A DNA stretch of 64,000 bases from Acidaminobacter hydrogenoformans DSM 2784 (GTDB lineage Bacteria; Bacillota; Clostridia; Peptostreptococcales; Acidaminobacteraceae). The number at the start of each line of letters is the position of its first letter. Position 1 is the stretch's first letter. Of this stretch, positions 7,739 through 17,083 are shown one piece after another. The stretch lies in contig NZ_FMWL01000007.1 in NCBI RefSeq assembly GCF_900103005.1, positions 1 through 64,000 of the forward strand. Reading direction: 5' to 3'. Below the pieces are notes generated by a model. That model worked only from the letters and a program-made list of their open reading frames with translations. It ran no database searches and was not told the origin of the DNA. The position numbers and the translations under genes were made by a program.

Positions 7739-9661
7739 ATGAAGCACGATCGCAATATTTATCTCAGCAATATGGCGCTGAACGAGGCCATTGAACTTTA
7801 TACATCGGCCTGCGCGAGGGGCGAAATTTCCCTTGAAGACGAAGTGCTTCAAACGGTAGAGGCCCTTGGCCGAGTGACGGCGGAACCGGTTTTCGCTTCC
7901 CTGTCAGCGCCCTGGTTCAACGCCAGTGCCATGGATGGAATCGCGGTGAACGCGGCGTCAACCTATGAAGCCAGCGAGAGAAGACCTGTCGTGCTCACTA
8001 AAGGCAAGGATTACATCATAGTGGACACGGGGGATCCCATTCTCGATCCATGGGATGCCGTCATCATGGTAGAAGACCTCGTTGATTTGAGTGAGGAACA
8101 GGTAGAGATTCGGGCAGCCGTCTCACCTTGGGAGAACGTGCGCCCTGTGGGTGAGGATATTGTTGCCGGAGAGCTCATACTGCCTGCGTACCATAGGATT
8201 ACGCCCATTGATTTAGGGGCGCTTCTCAGCGGTGGCGTCAACGCGGTGAAGGTCTTGAAGAAGCCCAGGGTCGCAATATTGCCAACCGGCACAGAAATCA
8301 TAGAGCCTGGGACACCTATGGAAATGGGGAAAATTATTGAATCCAATTCCAGGGTCTTCGAAGGCACAGTGATCCAGTGCGGTGGGGAGCCCATCCGTTT
8401 GGCACCGGTGGCAGATGATTATCCGCTGCTTGTCGAGACGGTTAAAAAGGCCGCTGAGTCCAGCGATATGGTCATTATAGTCGCAGGCTCCTCTGCAGGG
8501 ACGGAGGACTTCACGTCCCGAATTGTTGCAGAGCTGGGCGAAGTCTATGTCCATGGCATAGCCCTAAAGCCCGGAAAACCAGCAATTCTTGGAAAAATTG
8601 GCCATGCGCCAGTCATTGGGCTGCCAGGCTATCCGGTCTCCTCGTGGGTGGTCTTCGATACTATAGTCAAACCACTGCTTTATACCATGCAGCATCAGCG
8701 GCCGCTTCAAAGGCCTACAGCAGAAGCTGTCCTTTCCAGGCGTCTGGTCTCATCCCTCAAAAACCTTGAGGTGGTCCGGGTCAAGCTGGGTAAGGTGGGT
8801 GACAAGCTGATCGCGACGCCGCTAAACCGTGGGGCTGGTGTGACCATGTCCCTGGTGCGGGCAGACGGCCTGCTTGAAATTCCTCAAAGCAGTGAGGGCT
8901 TTGAGGCGGGGACGAAGGTGCCGGTTAGGCTTCTCAGGCCAATTGAAGAAATTGAAAACACCGTGGTCGTCATAGGGAGTCACGATCTGGTCATTGATCT
9001 GCTGGCAGATCAGATTCACACCAAGTGGCCAGATTCCGGGCTTTCGAGTGCCCATGTGGGCAGCCTTGGCGGCGTCATGGCCATAGTTAAAGGCGAAGCC
9101 CATATGGCGCCCATTCATCTCCTGGATGAAACAGCGGGGCAATACAATATGTCTTACGTCAAAAAGCTCTTTCCGACATTTAAAGGCTATCTGATTCGAG
9201 GTGTCAAGCGAACCCAGGGACTTATGCTGCCAAAAGGGAATCCCAAAGGCGTTCAGGGCCTTGAGGACTTGACCCGGGTGGATATACGATTTGTCAACCG
9301 CCAGCGAGGCTCAGGCACGCGGCTGCTTTTGGATCATAATCTCAAGATCAGGAATATGGACTCAGAGGGCATTCAGGGCTATGACCGGGAGATGACGACG
9401 CATATGGCGGTGGCCTCCGCGGTAGCTTCAGGAACCGCTGATGTGGGTCTTGGAGTGCGCTCGGCGGCAGCGCTGACAGGCCTTGATTTTATACCGGTAG
9501 GAGATGAAGCTTACGATTTTCTCGTGGCAGAGTCACATATTCAGGCTTTACCGGTTAAGCGTGCTATAGAAGCGCTTCGCTCTGAGGCTTTCAAGAATAA
9601 AGTGCTGGCACTGGGCGGCTATGGCGTTGAAAACTGCGGCGAGGTGATCACGATTGAGTAG
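7739..9661 (+). CDS. MoeA fused to a periplasmic-binding-like (substrate-binding) domain
   Basis: The first 400 or so residues are a complete Moe[49 protein letters not shown] and [10 protein letters not shown]. Residues about 410-640 form a type II binding-protein-like domain with no signal peptide ([18 protein letters not shown], later [15 protein letters not shown]), as found in MoeA-LysR-substrate-domain fusions. The soluble domain may bind oxyanion or cofactor. GTG at 7730 and 7736 are possible, but GTG 7730 overlaps the GGAGG site, so ATG 7739 (8 nt away) is preferred. It follows moeA by 24 nt. Confidence 0.88.
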   Translation: MKHDRNIYLSNMALNEAIELYTSACARGEISLEDEVLQTVEALGRVTAEPVFASLSAPWFNASAMDGIAVNAASTYEASERRPVVLTKGKDYIIVDTGDPILDPWDAVIMVEDLVDLSEEQVEIRAAVSPWENVRPVGEDIVAGELILPAYHRITPIDLGALLSGGVNAVKVLKKPRVAILPTGTEIIEPGTPMEMGKIIESNSRVFEGTVIQCGGEPIRLAPVADDYPLLVETVKKAAESSDMVIIVAGSSAGTEDFTSRIVAELGEVYVHGIALKPGKPAILGKIGHAPVIGLPGYPVSSWVVFDTIVKPLLYTMQHQRPLQRPTAEAVLSRRLVSSLKNLEVVRVKLGKVGDKLIATPLNRGAGVTMSLVRADGLLEIPQSSEGFEAGTKVPVRLLRPIEEIENTVVVIGSHDLVIDLLADQIHTKWPDSGLSSAHVGSLGGVMAIVKGEAHMAPIHLLDETAGQYNMSYVKKLFPTFKGYLIRGVKRTQGLMLPKGNPKGVQGLEDLTRVDIRFVNRQRGSGTRLLLDHNLKIRNMDSEGIQGYDREMTTHMAVASAVASGTADVGLGVRSAAALTGLDFIPVGDEAYDFLVAESHIQALPVKRAIEALRSEAFKNKVLALGGYGVENCGEVITIE

Positions 9662-9686
9662 AGAGCATAGAGAAGAGGGCGGTGTA

Positions 9687-10163
9687 ATGCTGACACACAT
9701 CAATGAGAGTGGCCGTGCAAAAATGGTCGACGTTGGGGAAAAAGGCGAGACCCTTCGGATTGCCACGGCCAGAGGCCGAATCAAGATGTTGCCCGAGACC
9801 TTTGACCGCATCATGAACGGCGGGGTCAAGAAGGGTGATGTCCTCGCGGTAGCACAGGTGGCTGGCGTTATGGGAGCAAAGCGAACGTCAGACCTGGTAC
9901 CCATGTGCCATCCCATTTTTCTCACGGGTGTCGATTTGACCTTTACGCCGGATGAGGCGGCGGCTGCCATTGAAATTGAGGCGGTTGCCAGGACTGTAGG
10001 CAGAACCGGTGTGGAAATGGAAGCGCTGACCGCGGTGACAACAGCAGCCCTGACTATATACGACATGGTCAAGGCCATGGACCGGACCATGGTCATTGAC
10101 GAAATTAAGCTTGTGCAGAAGTCCGGCGGGAAGTCAGGGGATTTCGTCCTGGAAGCGGAGTAG
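9687..10163 (+). CDS. moaC: Cyclic pyranopterin monophosphate synthase MoaC
   Basis: Second step of molybdopterin synthesis: converts the MoaA product to cyclic pyranopterin monophosphate. From ATG 9687 the protein (158 aa) begins [19 protein letters not shown], the normal MoaC N-terminus. [11 protein letters not shown] and [11 protein letters not shown] are present, as is YDMVKAMDR with the catalytic Lys. An upstream TTG at 9654 would overlap the previous gene and add unrelated residues, so it is rejected. No moaA, moaD or moaE is seen in the window, so the pathway is completed elsewhere. Confidence 0.93.
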   Translation: MLTHINESGRAKMVDVGEKGETLRIATARGRIKMLPETFDRIMNGGVKKGDVLAVAQVAGVMGAKRTSDLVPMCHPIFLTGVDLTFTPDEAAAAIEIEAVARTVGRTGVEMEALTAVTTAALTIYDMVKAMDRTMVIDEIKLVQKSGGKSGDFVLEAE

Positions 10164-10165
10164 GG

Positions 10166-10615
10166 GTGAGGGCTTTGGAACTCAGCGGCATTCAATTCAA
10201 AGCTTCAAAAGGAACACCTATGATCCGGCAGGCGTCAGGGATGCTGATTAAAGGGGAAGGGCTTGAGGGCAATTACCATATAGGCGGCACCAGACAGGTC
10301 AGCCTCATGGCCTCTGAGGCGCTGAACTCCCTGGAGCCGCTGAAAGGCGCAGGCCTTTGTCTGAAAAAATACGCCGCGAACCTGATTACGACAGGGCTGG
10401 ATTACGCGAACTTAAAACCCGGAGACCAGCTTGCAGTGGGCGAGGCAGTGATTGAGCTCAGAGAAGTTGGAAAGCATTGTTTTTTCGAATGTGTACTTTT
10501 TCAGCAGAAAAGTGTCTGTCCGCTGACGACTATGTCTGCATTCGCGGAGGTCATCAGAAGTGGTCAAATATCAATTGGGGATGCTGTAAACCTGTTGGAT
10601 CAGGGCGAAGCATAA
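10166..10615 (+). CDS. MOSC domain protein
   Basis: A 149-aa stand-alone MOSC domain, a fold that handles molybdenum cofactor and sulfur carriers. Visible features are EGLEGNYHIGGTRQVSLM, LKPGDQLAVGEAVIEL and a Cys-rich C-terminal segment with GKHCFFE and KSVCPL, where MOSC proteins usually keep a conserved Cys. GTG start, 2 nt after moaC, so translation is coupled. It ends the tup-moe operon, just before an intrinsic terminator. A role in cofactor maturation or sulfuration is inferred. Confidence 0.85.
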   Translation: MRALELSGIQFKASKGTPMIRQASGMLIKGEGLEGNYHIGGTRQVSLMASEALNSLEPLKGAGLCLKKYAANLITTGLDYANLKPGDQLAVGEAVIELREVGKHCFFECVLFQQKSVCPLTTMSAFAEVIRSGQISIGDAVNLLDQGEA

Positions 10616-10642
10616 TAAGTGAAGCACAAGTAGGATAAACTG

Positions 10643-10678
10643 GCGCCGGCAAACTTAAGGTTTGTTGGCGCTTTTTTT
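10643..10678 (+). terminator. Intrinsic terminator of the tup-moe operon
   Basis: GCGCCGGCAAAC (10643-10654) pairs with GTTTGTTGGCGC (10660-10671, with G-T pairs), and seven T follow. It lies 28 nt after the MOSC gene. Confidence 0.9.
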
Positions 10679-10697
10679 GTTTAAGATGTTTGGTGGG

Positions 10698-10738
10698 AAC
10701 ATTTGGTTGGGGACTGTCCCCAACCAAATGTTTTTTTT
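10698..10738. repeat. GGGGAC palindromic repeat, copy 1
   Basis: A perfect inverted repeat with 17-nt arms: ATTTGGTTGGGGAC and GTCCCCAACCAAAT, extended by AAC/GTT at the ends, around one T. Six more T follow, so it could also act as a terminator. It shares the GGTTGGGGAC core with the repeats near 49.1 kb and 54.4 kb. Confidence 0.75.
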
Positions 10739-10838
10739 AGAATAGTGAGAAGGGTCTTTTGTCACGGAATTGTTTATTCAAATTAATGAAAATTATGGTA
10801 TGATGGAGCTTGAAATTTACGATGATTGGAGAACGTTT

Positions 10839-11792
10839 ATGGCTTATGTATTGCTTCTTATTGGTTTTTTGATTTTAGTTAAAGGCGCAGACTTTTTTGT
10901 CGAAGGCGCTTCAGAGATCGCGACGGTTCTTAGGATTCCGCCACTTCTGATTGGTCTGACCATAGTTGCCTTTGGCACCAGCGCCCCGGAAGCCGCGGTC
11001 AGTATTACGGCAGCCATCAACGGCACCGGTAACCTGGCCGTAGGCAACGTCGTCGGCAGCAACTTGGTTAACGTCGTGTTTATCCTTGGCATCACGGCAT
11101 TGATTCAGCCTTTGGTTGTAGAAAGACAGACCGTTATCAAGGAAATCCCATTTGCGCTGCTTGGAAGCGTTGTCTTGTTTATACTGATCGCTGACAAATA
11201 CCTGATCCAGTCAGACGCGCTGCTGTCCAGAGGGGACGGCTTGATTTTGCTGACTTATTTTGCGATTTTCCTCTATTACATTTTTGAAGTGGCGAAAAAC
11301 AGTCGTGAAAAATTTGAGTTGGACGACCTGGATCCGGCACCGGTGAACGTGGTCAAATATGTGCTCTATACAGTGGGTGGTCTCGCTGCCATTATCTTTG
11401 GAGGGGATCTTGTCGTTAAGAACGCCATTGTGATCGCTATGTCACTGGGCATGAGTGAAACCTTGGTAGGCCTCACTATTGTGGCGGTGGGTACATCCCT
11501 GCCGGAGCTGATCACCTCTGTGACAGCAGCCATGAAGAATAAGAGTGAGATTGCCGTTGGCAATATTATAGGCAGCAACATTTTCAACCTCTTCTTTGTC
11601 TTGGGAATCGCTGCCTCAATCCGGCCTATAGTTGTCGACAGCGTTATTTTGATGGACGCTCTGTTTATGATCCTTTCCACGATCATTTTATTTATCTTTT
11701 CCCATACCCACTCAAAAATTACACGGGCTGAAGGCGGAGCGTTTATGTTGATGTATCTTGGGTACATGGCATATATCCTGATTCGAAATTAG
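10839..11792 (+). CDS. CaCA family Na+/Ca2+ (K+-independent) exchanger, YrbG-like
   Basis: Membrane cation antiporter of about ten helices in two inverted halves. The two alpha repeats are visible: AFGTSAPEAAVS with VGNVVGSNLVN in the first half, VAVGTSLPELITSV with VGNIIGSNIFN in the second. From ATG 10839 (TTGGAGA 5-6 nt upstream) the protein is 317 aa and starts MAYVLLLIGF, as family members do. An earlier TTG at 10770 would add 23 polar residues and has no ribosome site. It exchanges Ca2+ against Na+ or H+; the coupling ion cannot be told. Confidence 0.88.
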   Translation: MAYVLLLIGFLILVKGADFFVEGASEIATVLRIPPLLIGLTIVAFGTSAPEAAVSITAAINGTGNLAVGNVVGSNLVNVVFILGITALIQPLVVERQTVIKEIPFALLGSVVLFILIADKYLIQSDALLSRGDGLILLTYFAIFLYYIFEVAKNSREKFELDDLDPAPVNVVKYVLYTVGGLAAIIFGGDLVVKNAIVIAMSLGMSETLVGLTIVAVGTSLPELITSVTAAMKNKSEIAVGNIIGSNIFNLFFVLGIAASIRPIVVDSVILMDALFMILSTIILFIFSHTHSKITRAEGGAFMLMYLGYMAYILIRN

Positions 11793-11821
11793 GAGAAAAC
11801 GTCAAACTGAGGGTGGAATTC

Positions 11822-12637
11822 ATGAGCAGGATGTACCAGCTGTACCAGGATGAAAAACGTCAGTTTATTGAGGCGGTTCATCAGTCTGAGGCATTGGTAA
11901 AGAAAAGCACAAGGCCGCTTGGACCGGGAATGCCGGGAACCGAAATTGCACGGCTCCCGGATCTGCCTGAGCTGGTCAGAAGCTACCTGGAAATGGCAGG
12001 CTTCAACGAAAGGCCACTTCCTAAAGTCGCCGAAGTGATCTGGAAAGAAAGCCGGATCAAACTTGGACCTGATAAACCCTGGATGGCAATTAAAACGAAA
12101 CAGTGCAATACCGCATCTCCAACGGCGAGGATCGCCTTTATGTCTGCGAAAATGTTTGGTGTCCTGCCTTTTGAAGGCAGGGACTTATACGCTCAAGGTC
12201 GAGGGCACATGCTTGGTAAAATAGCGGGTCTTGCGACAGTGTTTGACGATCAGTCAGAAGAAATTGCAAAATCCGGAGTTGTAACAGTGCTGGCGGAAGC
12301 CTTTTTGATCCCTGGAATTCTAATGTTGCCTGGTATGACGCTGGAGTCAAGGGATTCACTTTCCATAAAGGCACGTCTGACAGATCAAGGATTGACAGCA
12401 GAAGGGGTTTTCAGTTTTAATGCCCAGGGTGAGGTCACGTCCTTTGTCTCGGAAGACCGGTATTATGCCAATCCCAAGGGCGGAAATGAACGCCGCCGCT
12501 GGACGGCCTATTCAGAGAATTACATAGAAAAAGACGGCGTCCGTTTTCCGTCCACCGTCCGTGCGGTTTGGAACCTCCCGGAAGGTGATTTTGAGTACTG
12601 GAGCGGCACGATTGAAAGGGTCGTATATGATTTGTAG
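11822..12637 (+). CDS. DUF6544-like conserved protein
   Basis: A 271-aa soluble-looking protein without a signal peptide. It resembles the family I know as DUF6544/DUF6920: LPELVRSYLEMAGF near the start, FEGRDLYAQGRGHMLGKIAGL in the middle, and at the end FVSEDRYY, RWTAYSENY and LPEGDFEYWSGTIERV. Function is unknown for the family. ATG 11822 is preferred because GAGGGTGG lies 5 nt upstream; GTG 11813 overlaps that site. It follows the exchanger after 29 nt and precedes gluQ after 79 nt, so it may share a message with both. Confidence 0.6.
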   Translation: MSRMYQLYQDEKRQFIEAVHQSEALVKKSTRPLGPGMPGTEIARLPDLPELVRSYLEMAGFNERPLPKVAEVIWKESRIKLGPDKPWMAIKTKQCNTASPTARIAFMSAKMFGVLPFEGRDLYAQGRGHMLGKIAGLATVFDDQSEEIAKSGVVTVLAEAFLIPGILMLPGMTLESRDSLSIKARLTDQGLTAEGVFSFNAQGEVTSFVSEDRYYANPKGGNERRRWTAYSENYIEKDGVRFPSTVRAVWNLPEGDFEYWSGTIERVVYDL

Positions 12638-12716
12638 AATCCGGCCTGGTGTCTAAGGGAGATAAGACGGGAAGCGCATTTTGACTGCTGGCTTACTGAC
12701 AAAAGGTGGGATGAGT

Positions 12717-13712
12717 ATGTATAAGCGGTCATTGCCTGTAGGCCGTTTTGCGCCAAGTCCTACAGGGCGAATGCATTTTGGAAATATTTGGGCGGCGCTG
12801 CTGGCCTGGCTGTCCACACGTTCAGAAGGCGGGACTATGATCCTTAGAATGGAGGACCTGGATCCGGACAGATCAAAGAAATCCTTTGGGGATCAATTGA
12901 TGAAAGACCTGATTTGGTTGGGGCTGGATTGGGACGAAGGACCAGATGCCGGCGGTGATTATGGTCCATACATACAAAATGAGCGTCAAAATCTATACCA
13001 ATCCGCATTCGAAAAGCTGGTCGAATGTGGCCGTGCCTACCCTTGCTTTTGCAGTCGTGAGGAACGCACTGCAGCCAGCGCACCGCACAGAGGTGAAACG
13101 ACTGGAATTCCGGAGGATCCCTGTCTGCTGATGCCTGAAAGCCAGCGCCAGGTGGCGCTTCAGACGAGGCGGCATACCTGGCGGCTTAATAATGAACATG
13201 AAGAGATTGTCTTCACAGATTTGAATTATGGTGAACAACGGCACCAGCTCGATATGGCACGGGATCATGTGGTTCTGCGGCGCTCGGACGGTGTGTTTGC
13301 CTATCCCCTGGCCGTGGTTGTGGATGATGGTGCTATGGGCGTCACTCAGGTGGTCAGGGGCTCTGATCTGTTGGATTCAACTGCAGTCCAGCTGTACTTG
13401 ATGGATCTGCTTGGCTACCCAAGACCGGCCTATGGTCACGTGCCGCTGCTTGTGGATGCGCAGGGTCACCGCTTGTCCAAGCGCCAGAAATCCATGGATC
13501 TTGGTGCTATGATGGCCAGTGGCTGGACACCTGAACAACTTATTGGCTACCTGGGGTTTCGGGCGGGCTTTACCAAAGTGCTTGAGCCTGTCAGAGCGGC
13601 GGATTTGGTGGGGGTGTTTGATTGGAAGACCATCGGCAAAGAAGATGTCGTGATTGATGAAGAAGATCTGGCGAGTGCCAGGGACTTAATGAGAGGCAAG
13701 GCGGGAAGATAG
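12717..13712 (+). CDS. gluQ: Glutamyl-Q tRNA(Asp) synthetase
   Basis: Truncated GluRS paralog (331 aa) that attaches Glu to queuosine in tRNA(Asp). It begins LPVGRFAPSPTGRMHFGN, where HFGN is the HIGH motif. A zinc-binding knob with CFC (in AYPCFCSREE) and a later Cys in DPCLL follows, and the KMSKS-type loop is RLSKRQKS. It lacks the anticodon-binding domain of full GluRS, as expected. ATG 12717 lies 7 nt after AGGTGG; ATG 12711 is too close to it. Upstream and downstream genes run the same way. Confidence 0.9.
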   Translation: MYKRSLPVGRFAPSPTGRMHFGNIWAALLAWLSTRSEGGTMILRMEDLDPDRSKKSFGDQLMKDLIWLGLDWDEGPDAGGDYGPYIQNERQNLYQSAFEKLVECGRAYPCFCSREERTAASAPHRGETTGIPEDPCLLMPESQRQVALQTRRHTWRLNNEHEEIVFTDLNYGEQRHQLDMARDHVVLRRSDGVFAYPLAVVVDDGAMGVTQVVRGSDLLDSTAVQLYLMDLLGYPRPAYGHVPLLVDAQGHRLSKRQKSMDLGAMMASGWTPEQLIGYLGFRAGFTKVLEPVRAADLVGVFDWKTIGKEDVVIDEEDLASARDLMRGKAGR

Positions 13713-13766
13713 AGCAGCTGAAAGAAGCCTTCTATTGCGGCCATGCTGAAGAAGGGAGTGAAACGT

Positions 13767-14597
13767 ATGAACAGATTGGAAGAACTGCGGGCTAAGGTCG
13801 ACGCCTGCGACAGGCAGGTGGCGCAGACCCTGGAGAAGCGCATGGAAATCATCCTGGAAATCATGATGGTGAAAAAGGAGCTTGCCGTGCCAATCTTCAG
13901 CAGAGAACGGGAGCGGGAAGTCATCCAGAAGATTGGGAATTACGTCGAAAATCCCGAGTTCAGAGAGGAGATCAAAGGCATTCACACTCATGTCCTGCGA
14001 AGCTGCAGGCGCATTCAGTCCAGAAAGCTGTTCCCGTTTCATATTTCCCTGGTGGGCTTCATGGGGAGCGGCAAAACGACTGTAGGGAAAGAATTGTCAA
14101 GGCTCCTGGCCATGGATCAGATTGATGTGGACAAGGTCATTGAGGACCGGGCCCATATGTCGATCAGCCAAATTTTCAAGGAGCATGGGGAGGCCCATTT
14201 CAGGGCGCTTGAGCGCAAAACAGTTGAAGAGCTTGCCCAGTACAACAACATCATAGTGTTCTGTGGCGGTGGGGGCATTGTGCTGGATGACCGCAACGTG
14301 GAGAACATGAAGAAAAACGGCGTTCTCATTTGGCTGAAAGCGAGCCCGGAAGTCGTTTACGAGCGTATCTCCAAGGAAGGGACAAGACCGCTGTTAAAGG
14401 ATGATATGTCTGTGGCGAAGATTGAGTCCATGATGGCGTCGCGGCTGTCGCTTTATGAAGGTGCTGCGGACTTGGTCATCGACACGGATCACAAGACTGT
14501 GGAAGCGGTCAGCCTGGAGATTGTCGAACAGCTGATGCGGCTGGATGTCAGGCGTGTTATTGAATTGAAAGCCTTTAAAATGAATGAGGAAGCATAA
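13767..14597 (+). CDS. Chorismate mutase (AroQ)-shikimate kinase (AroK) fusion
   Basis: Two enzymes of aromatic amino acid synthesis in one 276-aa chain. Residues 1-85 form an all-helical AroQ-type chorismate mutase (LRAKVDACDRQVAQTLEKRM, later KKELAVPIFSRERE). Residues 90-276 form shikimate kinase: Walker A GFMGSGKT (97-104), D120/D122 in IDVDKVI, FRALERK (R146, E149), GGGG (167-170) and the LID GTRPLL. Start ATG 13767 has GAAGGGAG 8 nt upstream. The domains catalyse non-adjacent steps. It is biosynthetic, in contrast to the aroD/aroE paralogs further on. Confidence 0.88.
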   Translation: MNRLEELRAKVDACDRQVAQTLEKRMEIILEIMMVKKELAVPIFSREREREVIQKIGNYVENPEFREEIKGIHTHVLRSCRRIQSRKLFPFHISLVGFMGSGKTTVGKELSRLLAMDQIDVDKVIEDRAHMSISQIFKEHGEAHFRALERKTVEELAQYNNIIVFCGGGGIVLDDRNVENMKKNGVLIWLKASPEVVYERISKEGTRPLLKDDMSVAKIESMMASRLSLYEGAADLVIDTDHKTVEAVSLEIVEQLMRLDVRRVIELKAFKMNEEA

Positions 14598-14636
14598 AGG
14601 CCGTTAAGGTCTTGGCGGCTGGATAACTGGAAAAAA

Positions 14637-14680
14637 CAAAACCCTCACAACTGCATTTAATTGCAGAAGTGAGGGTTTTT
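14637..14680. terminator. Bidirectional terminator between the AroQ-AroK and NifX-like genes
   Basis: AAAACCCTCAC (from 14638) pairs with GTGAGGGTTTTT (14669-14680), with an inner ACTGCA/TGCAGA stem. A-run on one side and T-run on the other serve both convergent genes. Confidence 0.88.
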
Positions 14681-14689
14681 GTCATTTTG

Positions 14690-15058
14690 TCAGCTGTGAT
14701 TGTGGCATCCATGCTCGTGGGCGTTGCAAGCCTCGCCGGAGTCTGTGAGCGTTCCGTTCAACCAGCTCTCGGCGACGACTTTGATTTCTCCTGAGCAGCC
14801 GCGGATGACTTCTATGCCGGCAGTATTCAGGACTCTGACAGCGCCTGGTCCCATGTTGCCAGCCAGCATGAGTTTAACACCTTTTTCTGCCAAGGTATCC
14901 GCAATGTTGGATTTGCAGCCGCAGCCGGCAGGGGAGGCAACAGTCTCTTCATTGGTGATGGTTCTGTTTTCCGGGCTGACCGTATAAACGGTGAAGTACT
15001 CGCAATGGCCAAAATGGTTGTCGATCTTATTTTGGCGGGAAGGTAAAGCGATTTTCAT
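14690..15058 (-). CDS. NifX/NifB-type dinitrogenase iron-molybdenum cofactor domain protein
   Basis: A 122-aa protein of the Fe-Mo cofactor binding domain family (NifX, NafY, YjeT-like). It begins MKIALPSRQNKIDNHFGHCEYF, where the NHFGHC block is typical, followed by PAGCGCKSNI and GNMGPGAVRVL. The C-terminus is rich in His and Cys (CNAHEHGCHNHS), suggesting metal binding. No nif genes are nearby, and in clostridia such proteins often lack any link to nitrogen fixation. It stands alone, convergent with the AroQ-AroK gene. AGGAGGT lies upstream of the ATG. Confidence 0.85.
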   Translation of the reverse strand: MKIALPSRQNKIDNHFGHCEYFTVYTVSPENRTITNEETVASPAGCGCKSNIADTLAEKGVKLMLAGNMGPGAVRVLNTAGIEVIRGCSGEIKVVAESWLNGTLTDSGEACNAHEHGCHNHS

Positions 15059-15279
15059 GGAATAGACCTCCTGTAAGTTGAGCAGTGCACCAGTTGTCGG
15101 TGTGGCAGGGTTATGTCATGCTAAGTATAGCTGGAAATTTGGGGCGGTTCAAGGGGCGGGTTAAATTGACAATGTAAATTTTCTTAGAACGCCTATGTGA
15201 GAAAGTGACAGTTGTTTGAGGGAAAGATTACAAATGCGTAGCGACCTATTTTCAATGACAACTCAAAAATTTGTGAATA

Positions 15280-15308
15280 TTGACACATTAGTAGGACGGT
15301 GGTACGAT
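15280..15308 (+). promoter_or_regulatory. Sigma-A promoter of the first TTT operon
   Basis: TTGACA (15280-15285), 17 nt, TACGAT (15303-15308). It lies in the 352-nt gap between the NifX-like gene and tctC-1, about 100 nt before the start codon. Nothing else in that gap could be named. Confidence 0.65.
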
Positions 15309-15410
15309 GAAAACAAATTCTATACAAATGCATAATGTTTCGTCATGTGGGTGCTCTTGGTAGTTATTGAAACGCTATTTTGAGCATTAACTATGAAGGG
15401 GGAAGAATTG

Positions 15411-16451
15411 ATGAAAAAGATTTTGCCGTTATTCATAATCATGTTTTTAATGGGTTCATTATTAACAGGCTGCAGCAGTCCAACCGAGCAACCTCCTTCA
15501 GACCAGCCAACACCTGCAGATGAAACTGCTTATCCAGAGAAGAACCTAAGTGGAATCGTTCAATGGGGGGCAGGCGGTGGTACCGACTCGCTGATGAGAC
15601 CGCTTGCATCCATAGCAGAAAAAGAATTAGGCGTGAGCATTGTCGTTGAAAACAAAACAGGTGGGACAGGTTCAATCGCGACACAATATGTGTATGATGC
15701 GCCTTCAGATGGATATACGCTGCTCATGGGTGCCGAAAATCCGCAACTTTATACCATGCTCGAGATCATTAACCTTACCTATGCTGATTTTGAGCCGGTG
15801 TTTGTCATTGGAGACGAAACTGTAGGTGTTGTGGTAGGGAAAGATTCTGGATATACATCTATAACTGAATTAATTGATGCAGCACACGCGAAACCAGGAG
15901 AACTTACGGTCGCGACGACTGGTGCCGGAGGACTGCCTTGGACGGTCACTTCATATCTGACTGCAATAACTGGCGCTACTTTTACGCAAGTTCCATACGA
16001 CAGTGATGCTACGGCAAGAACTGCGGTAATCACAGGTGAATGCGACTTCACAATCGCGAAAGTTCAATCTGCACTTGAAGCTCACAAGGCAGGTGATTTG
16101 AAGTACATTTCAATGCTGGCGCTTGATCAAGTTGAAGCACTGTCAGAGATTCCGCTTATAACAGAAGCTTATCCTGAATTCGCGGAATACCTCCCGTGGG
16201 GGCCGTTTTACGGGATCTTTGTAAAAGCAGATACTGACCCTGCAATTGTTCAAATCCTGTCAGAAGCTTTCGGGAAAGCGTTCAACGATCCATCTTATCA
16301 ACAAGTGCTTAGCCAATTCAATATTAATCCAATGGGGTTAACAGGTGAACCAGCGAAGGAATTCTTAAAAACTTGGCAGGTTAATACAGCGAATGCGTTG
16401 TATAAAGCCGGCGCCATAACAAAATCACCGGTAGAGCTGGGCATCCAATAA
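15411..16451 (+). CDS. tctC: TTT solute-binding lipoprotein, copy 1 (TctC family)
   Basis: Extracellular receptor of a tripartite tricarboxylate transporter (346 aa). Signal peptide with lipobox LLTGC, then an acidic Pro/Gln linker, then the Bug/TctC fold: SGIVQWGAGGGTDSLMRPL, VVENKTGGTGSIA, DGYTLLMG and TQVPYDSDATART. TctC proteins bind organic di- and tricarboxylates; the ligand here is unknown. ATG 15411 has AAGGGGGA 8 nt upstream and is preferred to 15393. It is about 85% alike by eye in the mature part to the second copy at 19836. Confidence 0.92.
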   Translation: MKKILPLFIIMFLMGSLLTGCSSPTEQPPSDQPTPADETAYPEKNLSGIVQWGAGGGTDSLMRPLASIAEKELGVSIVVENKTGGTGSIATQYVYDAPSDGYTLLMGAENPQLYTMLEIINLTYADFEPVFVIGDETVGVVVGKDSGYTSITELIDAAHAKPGELTVATTGAGGLPWTVTSYLTAITGATFTQVPYDSDATARTAVITGECDFTIAKVQSALEAHKAGDLKYISMLALDQVEALSEIPLITEAYPEFAEYLPWGPFYGIFVKADTDPAIVQILSEAFGKAFNDPSYQQVLSQFNINPMGLTGEPAKEFLKTWQVNTANALYKAGAITKSPVELGIQ

Positions 16452-16460
16452 GAATGATAA

Positions 16461-16494
16461 AATGAAGCTGTTCTCTATGCGGGACAGCTTCATT
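16461..16494 (+). promoter_or_regulatory. Stem-loop after tctC-1
   Basis: AATGAAGCTGT (16461-16471) pairs with ACAGCTTCATT (16484-16494), no T-run. It lies in the 71-nt gap to tctB-1. The same arrangement recurs after tctC-2 and tctC-3. Confidence 0.65.
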
Positions 16495-16522
16495 CATCTA
16501 TTGTGCTGTGGGGGAAAAGAAA

Positions 16523-17071
16523 ATGAATGGAAAATCTGGTCTTAACAATATAGATAAACAAACATTAAAAGATCGTGAAGAAAGCAATACCTCCAAATCT
16601 CAAACAAAATTCCAGCCTGGAGAAAAAGGCTTTGCAGTGTTTTTGTTTATTTTTGGGAGTTTTTTTACATATCAATCCGTTCTTATGTATCAAAAGGCTC
16701 CAGGCGCTTCATCTTATGCAGCGGTGCCTCTTTTTGTGAGTGTATTGATTATGATATTTTCTGCACTCATTTTTATTTTTGACTATAAAGCTGAGTCGGT
16801 GAACCATGATCAACCAACCGGCGAAAAAGTGAAGCGATCACTGTCTTACATATTTCAAAAAGATGTGCTCGTAATGATGGGGCTAATATTGCTGTACAGT
16901 ATTGCTTTGAGATATAAACTGGGATTTTACTTTGTGACGCCGGTTTTTTTATGGCTGTCAATGAGCTATTTGATGAGGAAAAATCTTGTTAAGAATATTC
17001 TCTGGACAGCATTGAGTCTTTTGTTTATCTTTATGGTGTTTTCTTTCGCTTTTAGAGTTGTATTGCCATAG
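16523..17071 (+). CDS. tctB: TTT small membrane subunit, copy 1 (TctB family)
   Basis: Small membrane component of the tripartite tricarboxylate transporter (182 aa): a polar N-terminal tail of about 40 residues, then four hydrophobic segments, the last ending FMVFSFAFRVVLP. ATG 16523 is chosen because GGGGGA lies 8 nt upstream; GTG 16508 lies at the edge of that site. It sits between tctC and tctA and is 12 nt from tctA. The N-terminal tail differs from copy 2 while the helices are alike. Confidence 0.85.
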   Translation: MNGKSGLNNIDKQTLKDREESNTSKSQTKFQPGEKGFAVFLFIFGSFFTYQSVLMYQKAPGASSYAAVPLFVSVLIMIFSALIFIFDYKAESVNHDQPTGEKVKRSLSYIFQKDVLVMMGLILLYSIALRYKLGFYFVTPVFLWLSMSYLMRKNLVKNILWTALSLLFIFMVFSFAFRVVLP

Positions 17072-17083
17072 GAGGTGGAGAAG

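Noticed and set aside
9654-9686. Upstream TTG start for moaC
   Set aside because: It overlaps the preceding gene and adds residues unlike MoaC; the ATG at 9687 gives the standard N-terminus.
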